The notes below the pieces were generated by a model, which was not told where the DNA came from, ran no database searches, and saw nothing but the letters and a program-made list of their open reading frames with translations. The position numbers were made by a program, and so were the translations under genes. Positions 25,393 through 34,448 of a stretch of 64,000 nt of DNA are shown here, piece by piece. How positions within the stretch are numbered: the first letter of the stretch is position 1; each line of letters begins with the position of its first letter. Source of the DNA: Agarilytica sp045430305 (GTDB lineage: Bacteria; Pseudomonadota; Gammaproteobacteria; Pseudomonadales; Cellvibrionaceae). Where the stretch lies: NCBI GenBank assembly GCA_045430305.1, contig JAILXW010000003.1:558001-622000 (forward strand), given 5' to 3'.

Positions 25393-26001
25393 ATGCCTCA
25401 GCACGATATTGTTTTATATGCTTACACGTTTCCTTCTCGTGCAGAGCGTGTTATATGGATGCTCAATGAGCTAGAGCTTAGCTACGAATTAATTCGTCTT
25501 GACCCATTTAAAGGGGAAACGGCAACCGAAGATTTTAAACTGCTAGCACCGATGCGAAAAATCCCAGTGCTTAAGCATAATGGTAAGGTGCACACCGAAT
25601 CCTTGGCGATAATGGAATACCTGCACCAGTTAAAACCAGGCAAGCATCTCGTGCCCGACGCTGCAGAAAGTGTCTATGAGTTTCGTCACTTAATGTATTT
25701 TATGTTAAGTGAGTTAGAAGGCTATTTATGGTTGGCCCATCAAAGTGCCGTGCTGGGTAAAGGCTACCCTTGGCCAAAGGGCACGTCTGACGAGGCCAAT
25801 GGGCTTGTTAAACGAAATATAAAACATCTTTTTGATAAAATTGATGACAAAGAGTTTCTCATAGGGAATCGCTTTTCAATGGTTGATATTGTGGCGCACC
25901 ACATGTTGAAGTGGTCTCAGCAACACAATATCGAACTGGCAGAAAATGCAGAGCGCTATATGCTCGCGCTAGAAGCGCGGCCAGCTTACCCTTCGTTATA
26001 G
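25393..26001 (+). CDS. Glutathione S-transferase family protein
   Basis: A 202-residue GST with an N-terminal thioredoxin fold (YAYTFPSRAERVIWML, then the RKIPVLKHNGKVHTES cis-Pro and Ser motifs that bind glutathione) and a helical C-terminal domain containing FSMVDIVAHHML. It conjugates or exchanges glutathione on unknown substrates. It starts 16 bases after the tautomerase with AGGGAG before the ATG, so it likely belongs to the same operon (hydrolase, tautomerase, GST), a set that could handle a reactive electrophile. That last idea is inference. Confidence 0.9.
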   Translation: MPQHDIVLYAYTFPSRAERVIWMLNELELSYELIRLDPFKGETATEDFKLLAPMRKIPVLKHNGKVHTESLAIMEYLHQLKPGKHLVPDAAESVYEFRHLMYFMLSELEGYLWLAHQSAVLGKGYPWPKGTSDEANGLVKRNIKHLFDKIDDKEFLIGNRFSMVDIVAHHMLKWSQQHNIELAENAERYMLALEARPAYPSL

Positions 26002-26022
26002 TGGTATTCAAAAGTTTATTTA

Positions 26023-26850
26023 TTACGTGTTTGCGTCGAGTAAGGCCCGAAGCGAATTTTTGTATTTGCTAATTTCATGCTCGCCACGCGCTAATACTTG
26101 AACGATCTTGTGAAAATCAAAAGCATCTATTTCTTGTGTGTCTGGCTGAAAAACAAAATCAGGTGGAAACTTTTCAAATTCTACTTGTGTGAGTTTTTGC
26201 AAAAGAATACTCAGTGCGCCGCTCAATACTTGTGTGGTTTTAGGTTGTTTGATTCCCGATAGGCTGATGACATCGCTAGCGATCAGTAGTTGGCCTTTTC
26301 CATAAAGTTGATTGACCGGAACGTTATTTACAAGACCTCCGTCAATTAAAAGTTGTTCGCCTATTTCAACGGGCGCAAAAACACCTGGCACAGCCATGCT
26401 GGCTTGTACGGCAGGTAAAAGCGGCCCGCTATTCAAAGCGATTTCTTTTCCGCTATGAAAATCAGTCGCAATCGCGGTAAATGGAATGGCAAGATTAGCG
26501 AATTCTTGTCCGACAAGTTCCGTAAAAAGATGTTCAAATAAACCATCAGCAGCAACAAAGCCGCCACGCGATTTTTCTATTGAAAAAACTTTTAACCACT
26601 TAACCAGGTGCTTGCGGCGGCGGAAATTCCCCCGAAACCCGTCTTCGCGTAAAAACAAATGCTTGTTAACGCGCTGTTCGATTTCTATACCGCTTAAGCC
26701 ACTCGCATATAGTGCGCCAATGATGGCTCCCATACTCGTTCCGGCTATCGCCGTTGGTTTTAAACCGAGCGTGTCTAAAAATTTAAGTAGCGGGATGTGT
26801 GCAAGGCCTTTCACGCCGCCGCCACCCAGAGCTAAAGTAAATGATGTCAT
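26023..26850 (-). CDS. Patatin-like phospholipase (RssA-like)
   Basis: A 275-residue patatin. The catalytic dyad is Ser in GTSMGAI near residue 40 and Asp in DGGLVNN near residue 170, with the glycine-rich oxyanion loop GGGGVKG at the start. No signal peptide is seen, so it is probably cytoplasmic, unlike secreted ExoU-type enzymes. It is convergent with the GST gene. Substrate unknown. Confidence 0.9.
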   Translation of the reverse strand: MTSFTLALGGGGVKGLAHIPLLKFLDTLGLKPTAIAGTSMGAIIGALYASGLSGIEIEQRVNKHLFLREDGFRGNFRRRKHLVKWLKVFSIEKSRGGFVAADGLFEHLFTELVGQEFANLAIPFTAIATDFHSGKEIALNSGPLLPAVQASMAVPGVFAPVEIGEQLLIDGGLVNNVPVNQLYGKGQLLIASDVISLSGIKQPKTTQVLSGALSILLQKLTQVEFEKFPPDFVFQPDTQEIDAFDFHKIVQVLARGEHEISKYKNSLRALLDANT

Positions 26851-27082
26851 CTTTTAGGGTTCGTCGATAAAATTAGTCATGAGTGACTGATGTAATCTGT
26901 TTGACAGCCATGTGAGGCAGCGAAACCACCGCTTTAACTTTTTATACTTATCCTTGTTTGTTGCTCTATGAATAAAACATGGCATGCATAAAAAAATATA
27001 AACGAGATACGTAAATCAGCATGAAATGAATGCTCGCTATGGATATAGTAACCGTAGTTACACAAAAATGGGAGAGTAAAAT

Positions 27083-27748
27083 ATGACCAATACAGTGGTT
27101 GTAACAGGGGCAAATCGTGGGATCGGGTTAGCGTTATGTGAAGCGTATCGTGACCGGGGTGATGATGTGATCGCCCTATGTCGCCAAGCAAATGAAGCAC
27201 TGTTTAGTTTGGGGGTAAAAGTAATCGACAATGTGGATGTGACGCATACCGAAAGCATTCAACACGCGGCACGTGCCTTGGCAGAAAATAGTATCGATAT
27301 TCTCGTTAACAATGCGGGGGTGTTATCTTACGAAAAATTTGGCCAGATCAATTTCGACAGTGTGATGAAGCAGTTTCAAGTGAACGGCTTGGGCGCGCTA
27401 CGGGTGAGTGAGGCATTTGCGGGTAATATGCGTTTTGGTGGAAAAATAGCGCTAATAACGAGCCGTATGGGTTCAATTACAGACAACACATCCGGAGGGT
27501 ATTACGGTTATCGTATGTCTAAGGCGGCGCTTAACGCGGGTGGAAAATCTTTGGCAATCGATTTAAAACCCTCGGGTATCGCGGTGGCGTTACTACACCC
27601 TGGATTTGTACAAACAGAAATGGTGAATAAGGCTGGTGACATTTCTCCAGAAGAGGCTGCTACTAGATTACTTGAACGTATCGATGAGTTAAATTTAGAA
27701 AATTCAGGTACGTTCTGGCATAGCAATGGTGAAGTATTGCCCTGGTGA
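27083..27748 (+). CDS. Short-chain dehydrogenase/reductase
   Basis: A 221-residue SDR with the cofactor site TGANRGIG, the NNAG structural motif, and the active-site YRMSK (Tyr and Lys) preceded by the Ser in LITSRMGS. Length is normal for the classical group. The motif NRGIG with no acid at the end of strand 2 (ALCRQ) suggests NADP(H). It starts 20 bases after GGGAG. Substrate unknown; convergent with a glutaredoxin gene. Confidence 0.9.
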   Translation: MTNTVVVTGANRGIGLALCEAYRDRGDDVIALCRQANEALFSLGVKVIDNVDVTHTESIQHAARALAENSIDILVNNAGVLSYEKFGQINFDSVMKQFQVNGLGALRVSEAFAGNMRFGGKIALITSRMGSITDNTSGGYYGYRMSKAALNAGGKSLAIDLKPSGIAVALLHPGFVQTEMVNKAGDISPEEAATRLLERIDELNLENSGTFWHSNGEVLPW

Positions 27749-27752
27749 TTTA

Positions 27753-28205
27753 TCAGTGTTGCTGGCGATACATGCGTTCGAAGCTGGCTTCACTAAACCC
27801 GTTCAGGCGTTTATTGCCTACCAAAATTACAGGAACACCGCTTCCGCCAATGCGGTCATATTCTGCTTTGGCTGCTCGGTTTTTTTCAATATCGTATTCG
27901 GTAAAGGTAATACCTTTTTTACGAAAATAGCGCTTGGCTTTTTTGCAGTAACCACACCAAGCGGTGGAATACATAATGACCGGGGAAGTACCGCCGGAAG
28001 TCTTGCCGGAGTTGGGCGTTTCAACACCCACCGATTCATATGTGTTGATATCCAGCCTTAATATTTCACTGTTTTGTGTGTCGGGTTTTTGATCGCTGAA
28101 ATGTATTTTCCCGTTGTTGTCTGTCCATTGATACATTTCCGCGAATGCGTTACGAGTAACAAATAACATTAAACAAAAATATATACAGAGCTTAAAGCTT
28201 GCCAT
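27753..28205 (-). CDS. Exported DUF4124-glutaredoxin protein
   Basis: A 150-residue protein with three parts: a signal peptide (1-22, ends FAEM), a short DUF4124 segment (MYQWTDNNGKIHFSD), and a glutaredoxin domain from about residue 75 with active site CGYC and the GVPVILVG cis-Pro loop. It probably works in the periplasm as a thiol-disulfide exchanger. DUF4124 is common on exported gammaproteobacterial proteins and its role is unknown. It is the last gene on this strand after the two-component pair. Confidence 0.87.
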   Translation of the reverse strand: MASFKLCIYFCLMLFVTRNAFAEMYQWTDNNGKIHFSDQKPDTQNSEILRLDINTYESVGVETPNSGKTSGGTSPVIMYSTAWCGYCKKAKRYFRKKGITFTEYDIEKNRAAKAEYDRIGGSGVPVILVGNKRLNGFSEASFERMYRQQH

Positions 28206-28225
28206 AATAAATTCTGCTCTGTGTT

Positions 28226-29734
28226 TTAGGTATTTGTTTGCAGGTTAAAACTGAAGGTTGTGCCCCGGCCAATATGGCTGTCTACTTTTATATGTGACTG
28301 ATGCAACTCTAATAGGCGCTTCGTAATAGCAAGACCTAATCCGCCGTGTGCCGTATTTCCTCGTACGCTATTACCTGCTTTGTAGTGCGCATCAAAAATA
28401 TGCGGTATATCCTCGTCTGGAATTCCGATGCCGTCATCGCTAACATCAATGGCAACAAACTGCCCTTGTTGATTTAATTGTACTGTAACTTTTCCACCTT
28501 CATTGCAATGGCGAACTGAATTTTCAATTAGGTTGCTAAACACGCGTTCTAGCTTTTCGATATCACCCATAACAAAAATACTGGAATCTTGTGGTTGTAC
28601 GTTGAGCGAAACATTCTTTTTTTGTGCAATGATACGGTATTTTTGTAGAACATCTTGTATTAGCTCAGCGATGGAAAAGGGTTCGCGGGTAACCTGTACG
28701 TTGCCGCTATCTAAATAGGCAAGTTCAAAAAGTTGTTCCACTAGAGAAGAGATGCGTTGTGCGCTCTTTTTTGCTGTAGCTATGTATAGTTTGCTTTGCT
28801 CGTCGGTCAGGTTGGCTTGGTTTATTTCCCATGTTTCTAAGTAGCCAAGAAGCGATGCCAGAGGGGTGCGTAAATCGTGTGAGACGTGTGAGAGTAATTC
28901 TTTACGGAGTTCGTCAATCGTCACAATGTTTTGATATTGGTCGTGAATTTTTTCTAAGGCTTCTTTAAAGGCGCTGCCAAGTGTATTGATTTCGTTGTGG
29001 TTGTCTTTGCTCCAATGGTCCAGCTCTACAAGAAGCTGTTCGTCACTATAGGTGTCGTTACTGAAACCTTTTTTCTGTATTTTGTTAATTTGTTGCGTGA
29101 GCTTTGTCAAGGGGCGGGTGATTAGGCCTGTGAGCCATAAAGTTGCCAATAGTGCGAATACGAGTCCAGAAATAAATACCCAAAGGCCCCAGCGAATAAT
29201 CTGGCTGCTTAGTAGCATGTCGGATACTTGGTCACGCACTTCGCTACCAAGAATGACATAAAGGTAGCCCTGCAGCTCCTCTTGTTGATAGATAGGGGCG
29301 ACAGAAAATATTTTTTTTCGGTTTTCACCGCGTGGGTCTTCGCCAAAAATTGGTTCGGCTAGCGCTGGGGAGTTTAGAAACTTATTTACCGGGTTGAGAG
29401 ATACCGATTGCCTTTCTATTTCTATAGGGTCTGCAGAGCAGGTAAGTATTTCTCCATTTTTATCGAGCACATAAAATTCGAAGTTAGGCCCGAGTGTCAT
29501 TAAGTCGTGGAAGGTCTTTTTTGAAGCTTCTAAATCGATTTCGCCGTTGTTAAATAATAGATAATTTTTTACTACGTGCTCCGCAAGGTCTTTATGCATT
29601 ACCTGCGTCACTTCACGGTGATAACCACGGGAAGAGCAAATGAGTAGGGTGGCTGTGAATATGCCGACTCCCAAAAAACTAACAAACAGCGCTAGGGTTA
29701 AGCGGCTGTGGAGTGTGTTGAGCTTATTTATCAT
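28226..29734 (-). CDS. Membrane sensor histidine kinase
   Basis: A 502-residue kinase. Two membrane segments (about 13-33 and 180-203) border a periplasmic sensor of roughly 145 residues. HAMP follows (residues 204-260), then HisKA with the phospho-acceptor His in SHVSHDLRTPL near 290 and an ATPase domain with NLIENSVRHC, DDGIGIPDED and GGLGLAI. The start overlaps the stop of the response regulator gene by 11 bases, so the two are translationally coupled. The signal is unknown; the sensor shows no known domain name I can give. Confidence 0.93.
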   Translation of the reverse strand: MINKLNTLHSRLTLALFVSFLGVGIFTATLLICSSRGYHREVTQVMHKDLAEHVVKNYLLFNNGEIDLEASKKTFHDLMTLGPNFEFYVLDKNGEILTCSADPIEIERQSVSLNPVNKFLNSPALAEPIFGEDPRGENRKKIFSVAPIYQQEELQGYLYVILGSEVRDQVSDMLLSSQIIRWGLWVFISGLVFALLATLWLTGLITRPLTKLTQQINKIQKKGFSNDTYSDEQLLVELDHWSKDNHNEINTLGSAFKEALEKIHDQYQNIVTIDELRKELLSHVSHDLRTPLASLLGYLETWEINQANLTDEQSKLYIATAKKSAQRISSLVEQLFELAYLDSGNVQVTREPFSIAELIQDVLQKYRIIAQKKNVSLNVQPQDSSIFVMGDIEKLERVFSNLIENSVRHCNEGGKVTVQLNQQGQFVAIDVSDDGIGIPDEDIPHIFDAHYKAGNSVRGNTAHGGLGLAITKRLLELHQSHIKVDSHIGRGTTFSFNLQTNT

Positions 29735-30452
29735 TAAATTTATATCCGATGCCCCACACTGTAAGCACGTATGCCGGGTCGGAAGGGTCTATTTCGATTT
29801 TGGCGCGTAAGCGATTGATGTGGGAGTTTACGGTATGTTCATAACCGCTGTGTTGATAGCCCCACACGGCGTTGAGTAATTGTTCGCGACTAAAAACCTG
29901 GCCGGGAAAGCTGGCAAGATATAGCAGTAAATCGAATTCTTTTGAGGTCAAACTTATTACGCGGTCGCCGACTTTTATTTCGCGACTTTCCGGCACTATT
30001 TGTAAGTCGCCGTAGCAAAGCTCATTTTCATTTTCGAGCTCTTCTTGATCTTTCTTAGCGAATGATACTCTGCGTAGCAAAGCTTTAACGCGTGCTTGTA
30101 ACTCGAGCACGCTAAAAGGTTTTGTGAGGTAATCGTCTGCCCCCACTTCTAGCCCCATGACGCGATCGGCTTCGCTCTTTTTGGCGGTGAGCATTAAAAT
30201 GGGGATGTGGTTGTCTTCCGACCGCAAATTTGTAGCGATTTCTAAGCCATTCATGTTGGGCAGCATGACATCGAGTATAAGCAGATCAAAGTCTTGATTT
30301 TGTGCCAGTGCGTAACCTTCTCGACCGTCATGGCAGCGCGTTACTTCCGGAGCGGTATTGTCAATTTCGATCGATTGTATATTCAGCGTGATAAGCGCAT
30401 TGATATCTTCTTCGTCTTCAATCACTAGAATTTTTTTTGCTTGATCAGTCAT
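29724..30452 (-). CDS. OmpR-family response regulator
   Basis: A receiver with acidic cluster EDEED and phospho-acceptor Asp61 (LILDVMLP), the conserved Thr and Lys (MLTAKK, LTKPFS), and an OmpR-type winged helix at the C-terminus (LTSKEFDLLLYLA, VNSHINRLRAKIE). It is the partner of the kinase that overlaps it. I prefer the ATG at 30452 (MTDQAKK) to the upstream one at 30467, but no ribosome site clearly decides. The sheath-like gene starts upstream on the same strand, 162 bases away. Confidence 0.92.
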   Translation of the reverse strand: MTDQAKKILVIEDEEDINALITLNIQSIEIDNTAPEVTRCHDGREGYALAQNQDFDLLILDVMLPNMNGLEIATNLRSEDNHIPILMLTAKKSEADRVMGLEVGADDYLTKPFSVLELQARVKALLRRVSFAKKDQEELENENELCYGDLQIVPESREIKVGDRVISLTSKEFDLLLYLASFPGQVFSREQLLNAVWGYQHSGYEHTVNSHINRLRAKIEIDPSDPAYVLTVWGIGYKFNDK

Positions 30453-30578
30453 GCAAGGCCCACGCATATAAAAATAGTATCAACAACAATAGACTGAATG
30501 TACGAAAGCTGGTTCCTCTTTCTATCGCCAAAAGTATCCCAGAAGTATCACAAGTCGTGTTGTTAAGGTGATGAAATG

Positions 30579-30590
30579 CCTAGGCCTAGG
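30579..30590. repeat. 12-base perfect palindrome CCTAGGCCTAGG
   Basis: It sits between the end of the sheath-like gene and the response regulator gene. It is self-complementary over all 12 bases. It has no T run and is too short for a terminator. It might be a protein-binding site, but this is a weak suggestion. Confidence 0.4.
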
Positions 30591-30614
30591 GCTGTTGCAT
30601 AGGCTTGGTGTTCA

Positions 30615-32138
30615 CTAGGTGTTTTTATTGCTAAAGACTAGGCTGCCTTTTGCACTTAGGCTGCGCATATTGCTGAGTATTACGCTGGTCGCTTCTTTTA
30701 CTGAGCGTACCGACAAAATACCCTGTTCTGCCAGAGCATTCGCTGCGCGATCTGTCATTGTGATTTCTGCACACGCTTTTGTGTGGGCCTCTCCATATTC
30801 GCGATAAACGTGCAGGGGTAACTCGTCTACTTGTTGCAACTGGCCGGGAACAAACTGCCAACCGGATTGGCTATAACTTTGTGCGAGCAGTAGTGTCAAC
30901 AGATGAGCGCTATTGCCCCAGCAGTAATAGGGGTGGGCGCCGTATTCGGGTAGCTCTTCAAAGTCAAAGCTTTCGATGGGTGACGTACTTTTGCCGTAGG
31001 GCAAACGCAACATAAAACGCGGTGCGCACAAGGCCAAATGTTGGCTGGCTTCGCTGTTTCGCAGTGTATGCCACGCCTCAGAAAAAGACGCATCGATGTC
31101 ATAATGCCAGTCGTCTGGGTCAGGAGTATTCGCTATTGATTCACACCCAGCAATATTTTCGCTCGCTGACGCGCATGCAAGAGATTGTGATTGCGCGGCA
31201 ATATCTGCGAGCAGACGAGCGACTTGGCAGTGATCGATATCGTCCTCCATTTGCATATTGCATTGTACGATCGCGTAGTTCTCGCAGCCGGGCATTTGGC
31301 GTTGCTCGACGAGCAATTTATACAGCTGTGTTTGTTCGCTGGTCTCGCAATTGATGGTGTCATCGATAATTTCTTCTGGGCTTATATCGTAAATAAAAAT
31401 CTTAAGTTTGGATGACGTTTCTATACGTCGAATTAAAAAGTATAAGCCCAGCCAGTTGGCTTCGAGATCTTGGAAAGTACTGGCATGTAATATTTTTCTT
31501 AATGTGTGTGCAGTGGCTTCGTCGATGGCACTTTCAAATTCGGGCAGTCTTGGGTCTGTTTTGACGAGGGCGTAAGGCGCAACAATACTTTTAATTAATT
31601 GCTGGATATCATTTTCAGGCTTATTTTCTTGGGTCGCTCGATGGTGCTGGCTAAGCACTGCATCAAGCATATTTTCCGGTAAAGGAATGCCGCCTTCTTC
31701 ATAGGGTGTTTGTTTTGCTTCTATTTGTTGGTTCTGCCAAGACAAAATTTCATCGGCCGCGTCTTGAAACAGCTCGGGTTTATTGAGCTTAAATTTGAGT
31801 GCGTGAAACTGTTCGAATAAATCGATTTTTCGATATAGAAAATCGGGGTGCAAATCGTCAAACTCACAAAATTTTAGAGGGGTCCCACTGACTGCAAGCT
31901 GTAGGCTGACATTGAGTTTTTCAAACACCTCTTCAAAGTTGTCGCGATCCACTTCTATTGCTTTTCTGCTAGAAATGGAGTCTGCCTCGCAAACCCCCTG
32001 ACTCTGGCGGCCGCTAAAGTCTGCCAAAATCGCGATGTGCATTGGTGCCTCGTCATCCCGTGCCTTGGGTGTGCGTTGCTGATCACCCTCTTTGCTGGTA
32101 AAAGTAATGTTTCCTGTGGAGATGCTGGCGCGGGACAT
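30615..32138 (-). CDS. TssB-TssC-like type VI sheath protein, single chain, no other T6SS gene nearby
   Basis: A 507-residue protein that reads like the two type VI sheath subunits joined. Residues about 30-150 resemble TssB/VipA (HIAILADFSGR, EVDRDNFEEV, FDDLHPDFLY). Residues about 215-507 resemble TssC/VipB (LRKILHASTFQDLEANWLGL, then APRFMLRLPYGK, SFDFEE, YCWGNSAHL, and near the end CAEITMTDRAANALAEQG). Normal systems encode TssB and TssC as separate adjacent genes with a dozen other components. None of those lie within this window. The ATG at 32138 follows a strong AAGGA; the longer frame from 32318 does not. Sheath assembly needs the tail tube and baseplate, so the role without them is open. 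It may act with a T6SS elsewhere in the genome. Confidence 0.75.
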   Translation of the reverse strand: MSRASISTGNITFTSKEGDQQRTPKARDDEAPMHIAILADFSGRQSQGVCEADSISSRKAIEVDRDNFEEVFEKLNVSLQLAVSGTPLKFCEFDDLHPDFLYRKIDLFEQFHALKFKLNKPELFQDAADEILSWQNQQIEAKQTPYEEGGIPLPENMLDAVLSQHHRATQENKPENDIQQLIKSIVAPYALVKTDPRLPEFESAIDEATAHTLRKILHASTFQDLEANWLGLYFLIRRIETSSKLKIFIYDISPEEIIDDTINCETSEQTQLYKLLVEQRQMPGCENYAIVQCNMQMEDDIDHCQVARLLADIAAQSQSLACASASENIAGCESIANTPDPDDWHYDIDASFSEAWHTLRNSEASQHLALCAPRFMLRLPYGKSTSPIESFDFEELPEYGAHPYYCWGNSAHLLTLLLAQSYSQSGWQFVPGQLQQVDELPLHVYREYGEAHTKACAEITMTDRAANALAEQGILSVRSVKEATSVILSNMRSLSAKGSLVFSNKNT

Positions 32139-32310
32139 AGATGGTTCCTTGGTCATTATGTTTTCTCTAATGGTAGCCGAGTCTAAGGGCTTGGATCTAT
32201 AAGGAGTTGCGACCTGTTCCACGAAGCGACTAAAAAGTATCTTGCTATGAGGCCTTGGCCGGTTTGGGGCTGCTCGGTGTTGGCTAATGGCGTAGGCAAA
32301 CGCCCAGAGA

Positions 32311-32339
32311 TTGATCATCCTTTAGCATGCCACTATAAT
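32311..32339 (+). promoter_or_regulatory. Sigma-70 promoter of purEK
   Basis: TTGATC at 32311-32316, a 17-base spacer and a perfect TATAAT at 32334-32339. Transcription would begin near 32346 and give a leader of about 100 bases. The leader has a small hairpin (AGGATG at 32417 with CATCCT at 32428). The rest of the 308-base gap between the divergent sheath-like gene and purE holds no other recognised element. Confidence 0.65.
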
Positions 32340-32446
32340 CGCGGGTTTCCTCTCCTTCCCCCCATCGCGTTTTGATGACCGGAATTTCCCGGGGGTTGGC
32401 TATTTTTTGGTTTTTAAGGATGACAAGCATCCTATAGGTTCGCCTT

Positions 32447-32929
32447 ATGTCGAAAGCACCGGTACAGATCATTATGGGCTCGCGTTCAGATTGGCCTGTT
32501 ATGCAAACAGCTTTGAAGCCGCTAGACGACTTGCAAGTGCCATACGAGACGCAAGTGGTATCTGCCCACCGTACACCGCACCGTTTGTGTGAGTTTTGCC
32601 AGGATTCAGAAAGCAACGGTACCAAAGTGATTATTGCTGGTGCTGGTGGTGCAGCACATTTGGCAGGTATGGCCGCTTCAATGACCTGGCTACCGGTAAT
32701 TGCCGTGCCAGTGCCAAGTAAATACCTCAAAGGGGTCGATAGCTTGCTTTCTATGGTGCAAATGCCCAAGGGTGTAGCGGTTGCAACACAGGCGATTGGT
32801 GAATCAGGCGCGTTCAATGCGGGGCTTTTAGCTGCTCAAATTCTCGCGACTTCAGACAAAGACTTGCAGTCGCGTTTACAGGAATGGCGTAAAAACCAAA
32901 CCGACAGCGTGCCCCTTTCTGTGGAATAA
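32447..32929 (+). CDS. purE: N5-carboxyaminoimidazole ribonucleotide mutase PurE
   Basis: Class I PurE, which moves the carboxyl group from N5 to C4 of carboxyaminoimidazole ribonucleotide in purine synthesis. At 160 residues it shows the MGSRSDWPVM start of the fold, SAHRTP with the catalytic His, and GAGGAAHLAGM. It partners PurK, which follows 13 bases on. The ATG at 32447 gives MSKAPVQIIMGSRSD, which fits the family. Confidence 0.97.
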   Translation: MSKAPVQIIMGSRSDWPVMQTALKPLDDLQVPYETQVVSAHRTPHRLCEFCQDSESNGTKVIIAGAGGAAHLAGMAASMTWLPVIAVPVPSKYLKGVDSLLSMVQMPKGVAVATQAIGESGAFNAGLLAAQILATSDKDLQSRLQEWRKNQTDSVPLSVE

Positions 32930-32942
32930 GTGAGTCGGTTGA

Positions 32943-34049
32943 ATGAGTAAGCATATAGCGATTATTGGCAGTGGTCAGCTAGCGCGAATGATGGCGCTAG
33001 ATGGTATTCCAATGGGCCAGCGTTTTAGTTTTGTCGCAGAAGAAAAAGAAGACGCCGTTTGTGTTGATGGTTTAGGCAAAATTGTTCGCCGCACCGAAAA
33101 TATGGATGTGGCGGCGCTCTACGAAGCGCTTGGTAAACCAGATGTTATTACCGTAGAGAAAGAGCACGTCGATATTCCTTTGTTGACCGCATTAGGGAAG
33201 CATTGTCCGGTGCACCCTAACCCCAACGCGCTAGAAAAATTTAAAAACCGTCGTGTAGAAAAACGATTTTTGCAATCGCTCGATATTCCCATTGCACCGT
33301 TTAATGAAGTGCGCAATGAAGAAGATTTTCATTCGGCAGTTCGATCGTTGGAAAAACCCATTTTCTTAAAAACAGAAGAAGAGGGTTACGACGGTTATAA
33401 CCAGTTTAAAATTACCGATGAAAATCAGGCGCAAGTGGTCGGTGAGTTAGATTTCCCGGGGCACTGGGTAGCAGAACAAGGTATTCCATTTGAACGCGAG
33501 ATTTCATTTATTGCTGTGCGTTCTTGGAAAGGTGAAATCGTTTTTTATCCTGGTTCAGAAAATTATCACAATCAAGGCACTTTGCTCACTTCGCTTTCGC
33601 CAGCACCGAAGTTGCCTGACAACATTAGTGCGCGAGCACGCGATTATTTAACACGTATGTTAGAAGCGCTCGATTATGTTGGCGTGATGTGTATGGAATG
33701 TTTTTTGTGGGGCGATCAGCTGTTAGTGAATGAAATCGCACCGCGTGTGCATAATAGTGGTCACTGGACGTCGAAGGGTGCAATGACTAGCCAGTTCGAA
33801 AACCATGTGCGTGCCGTTGCCGAGTTGCCTTTAGGGTCGACAGAAACGCATGGGGTTAGCGCAATGTTGAATTTATTGGGTGTCACTGTAGATGCGGCAG
33901 AAGTGAGTGATGCTACAACATTTTTAACCATGTATGGTAAAAGCGTACGCCCACGTCGCAAGTTAGGGCATATCACTGCGATCTCAAATGATTACGATAA
34001 AGCAAAAGAAAAGCTCAAGGTTTTAGAAAAAATTGCTTACGATAAGTGA
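32943..34049 (+). CDS. purK: N5-carboxyaminoimidazole ribonucleotide synthase PurK
   Basis: ATP-grasp ligase that makes N5-CAIR from AIR, bicarbonate and ATP. The 368-residue chain has the N-terminal nucleotide-binding fold (IAIIGSGQLARMMA), the ATP-grasp lid and core (FLKTEEEGYDGYNQF-like, then EQGIPFEREIS) and the end motif NEIAPRVHNSGHWT. Order purE-purK in one unit is standard. No catalytic loss is visible. Confidence 0.97.
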   Translation: MSKHIAIIGSGQLARMMALDGIPMGQRFSFVAEEKEDAVCVDGLGKIVRRTENMDVAALYEALGKPDVITVEKEHVDIPLLTALGKHCPVHPNPNALEKFKNRRVEKRFLQSLDIPIAPFNEVRNEEDFHSAVRSLEKPIFLKTEEEGYDGYNQFKITDENQAQVVGELDFPGHWVAEQGIPFEREISFIAVRSWKGEIVFYPGSENYHNQGTLLTSLSPAPKLPDNISARARDYLTRMLEALDYVGVMCMECFLWGDQLLVNEIAPRVHNSGHWTSKGAMTSQFENHVRAVAELPLGSTETHGVSAMLNLLGVTVDAAEVSDATTFLTMYGKSVRPRRKLGHITAISNDYDKAKEKLKVLEKIAYDK

Positions 34050-34099
34050 GGTAAGTAGAACTCAATGTTTGACTTAGTGCTGATAAAATTAAATTTTTC

Positions 34100-34411
34100 T
34101 TAGCTTTTTGTTTTTAAAATCTTTCTTAACCACCAGCGCGCTCCTACGAATAAGAAACGCCAATCTTTAAAAAACTCCGGTGGTTTGCCTTCAAAGGCGT
34201 GCCCGACAAATTGAAATATCCAGCCAATTAAGAAAAAAGCAATCGAAAATCGCCACAGGATCGGTGCGCGGAAGCATAGCGGGAAAAGTAATAGCGCAAT
34301 GATAATCATCGGTATGCCAATAAAGTGGCAGGCTTTATTGATTGGGTGTTGATGACTTTGTGCGTATTCGTCTATCCAGTTGTCCCAGGTTTTTTTGCTG
34401 CCTAACGCCAT
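34100..34411 (-). CDS. DUF962/Mpo1-like small membrane protein
   Basis: A 103-residue protein with two hydrophobic segments (IGIPMIIIALLLFPL and the FSIAFFLIGWIFQFVGHAFEG stretch) and conserved His in HPINKACHFIG. It matches the DUF962/YGL010w group. The yeast member, Mpo1, is a dioxygenase that removes one carbon from 2-hydroxy fatty acids; whether that holds here is unknown. I choose the ATG at 34411 behind GGAG. Adjacent to DUF938 gene. Confidence 0.85.
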   Translation of the reverse strand: MALGSKKTWDNWIDEYAQSHQHPINKACHFIGIPMIIIALLLFPLCFRAPILWRFSIAFFLIGWIFQFVGHAFEGKPPEFFKDWRFLFVGARWWLRKILKTKS

Positions 34412-34448
34412 GCTTTTCTCCTGAATGCCCAACTGAAACTTGGTTTAA

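Noticed and set aside
30579..30590. CCTAGGCCTAGG as a terminator
   Set aside because: No T run and a short stem; kept only as a small palindrome.
32200..32330. Possible PurR-type box near purE
   Set aside because: Only a partial match (GGCAAACGCCC) with no proper second half.
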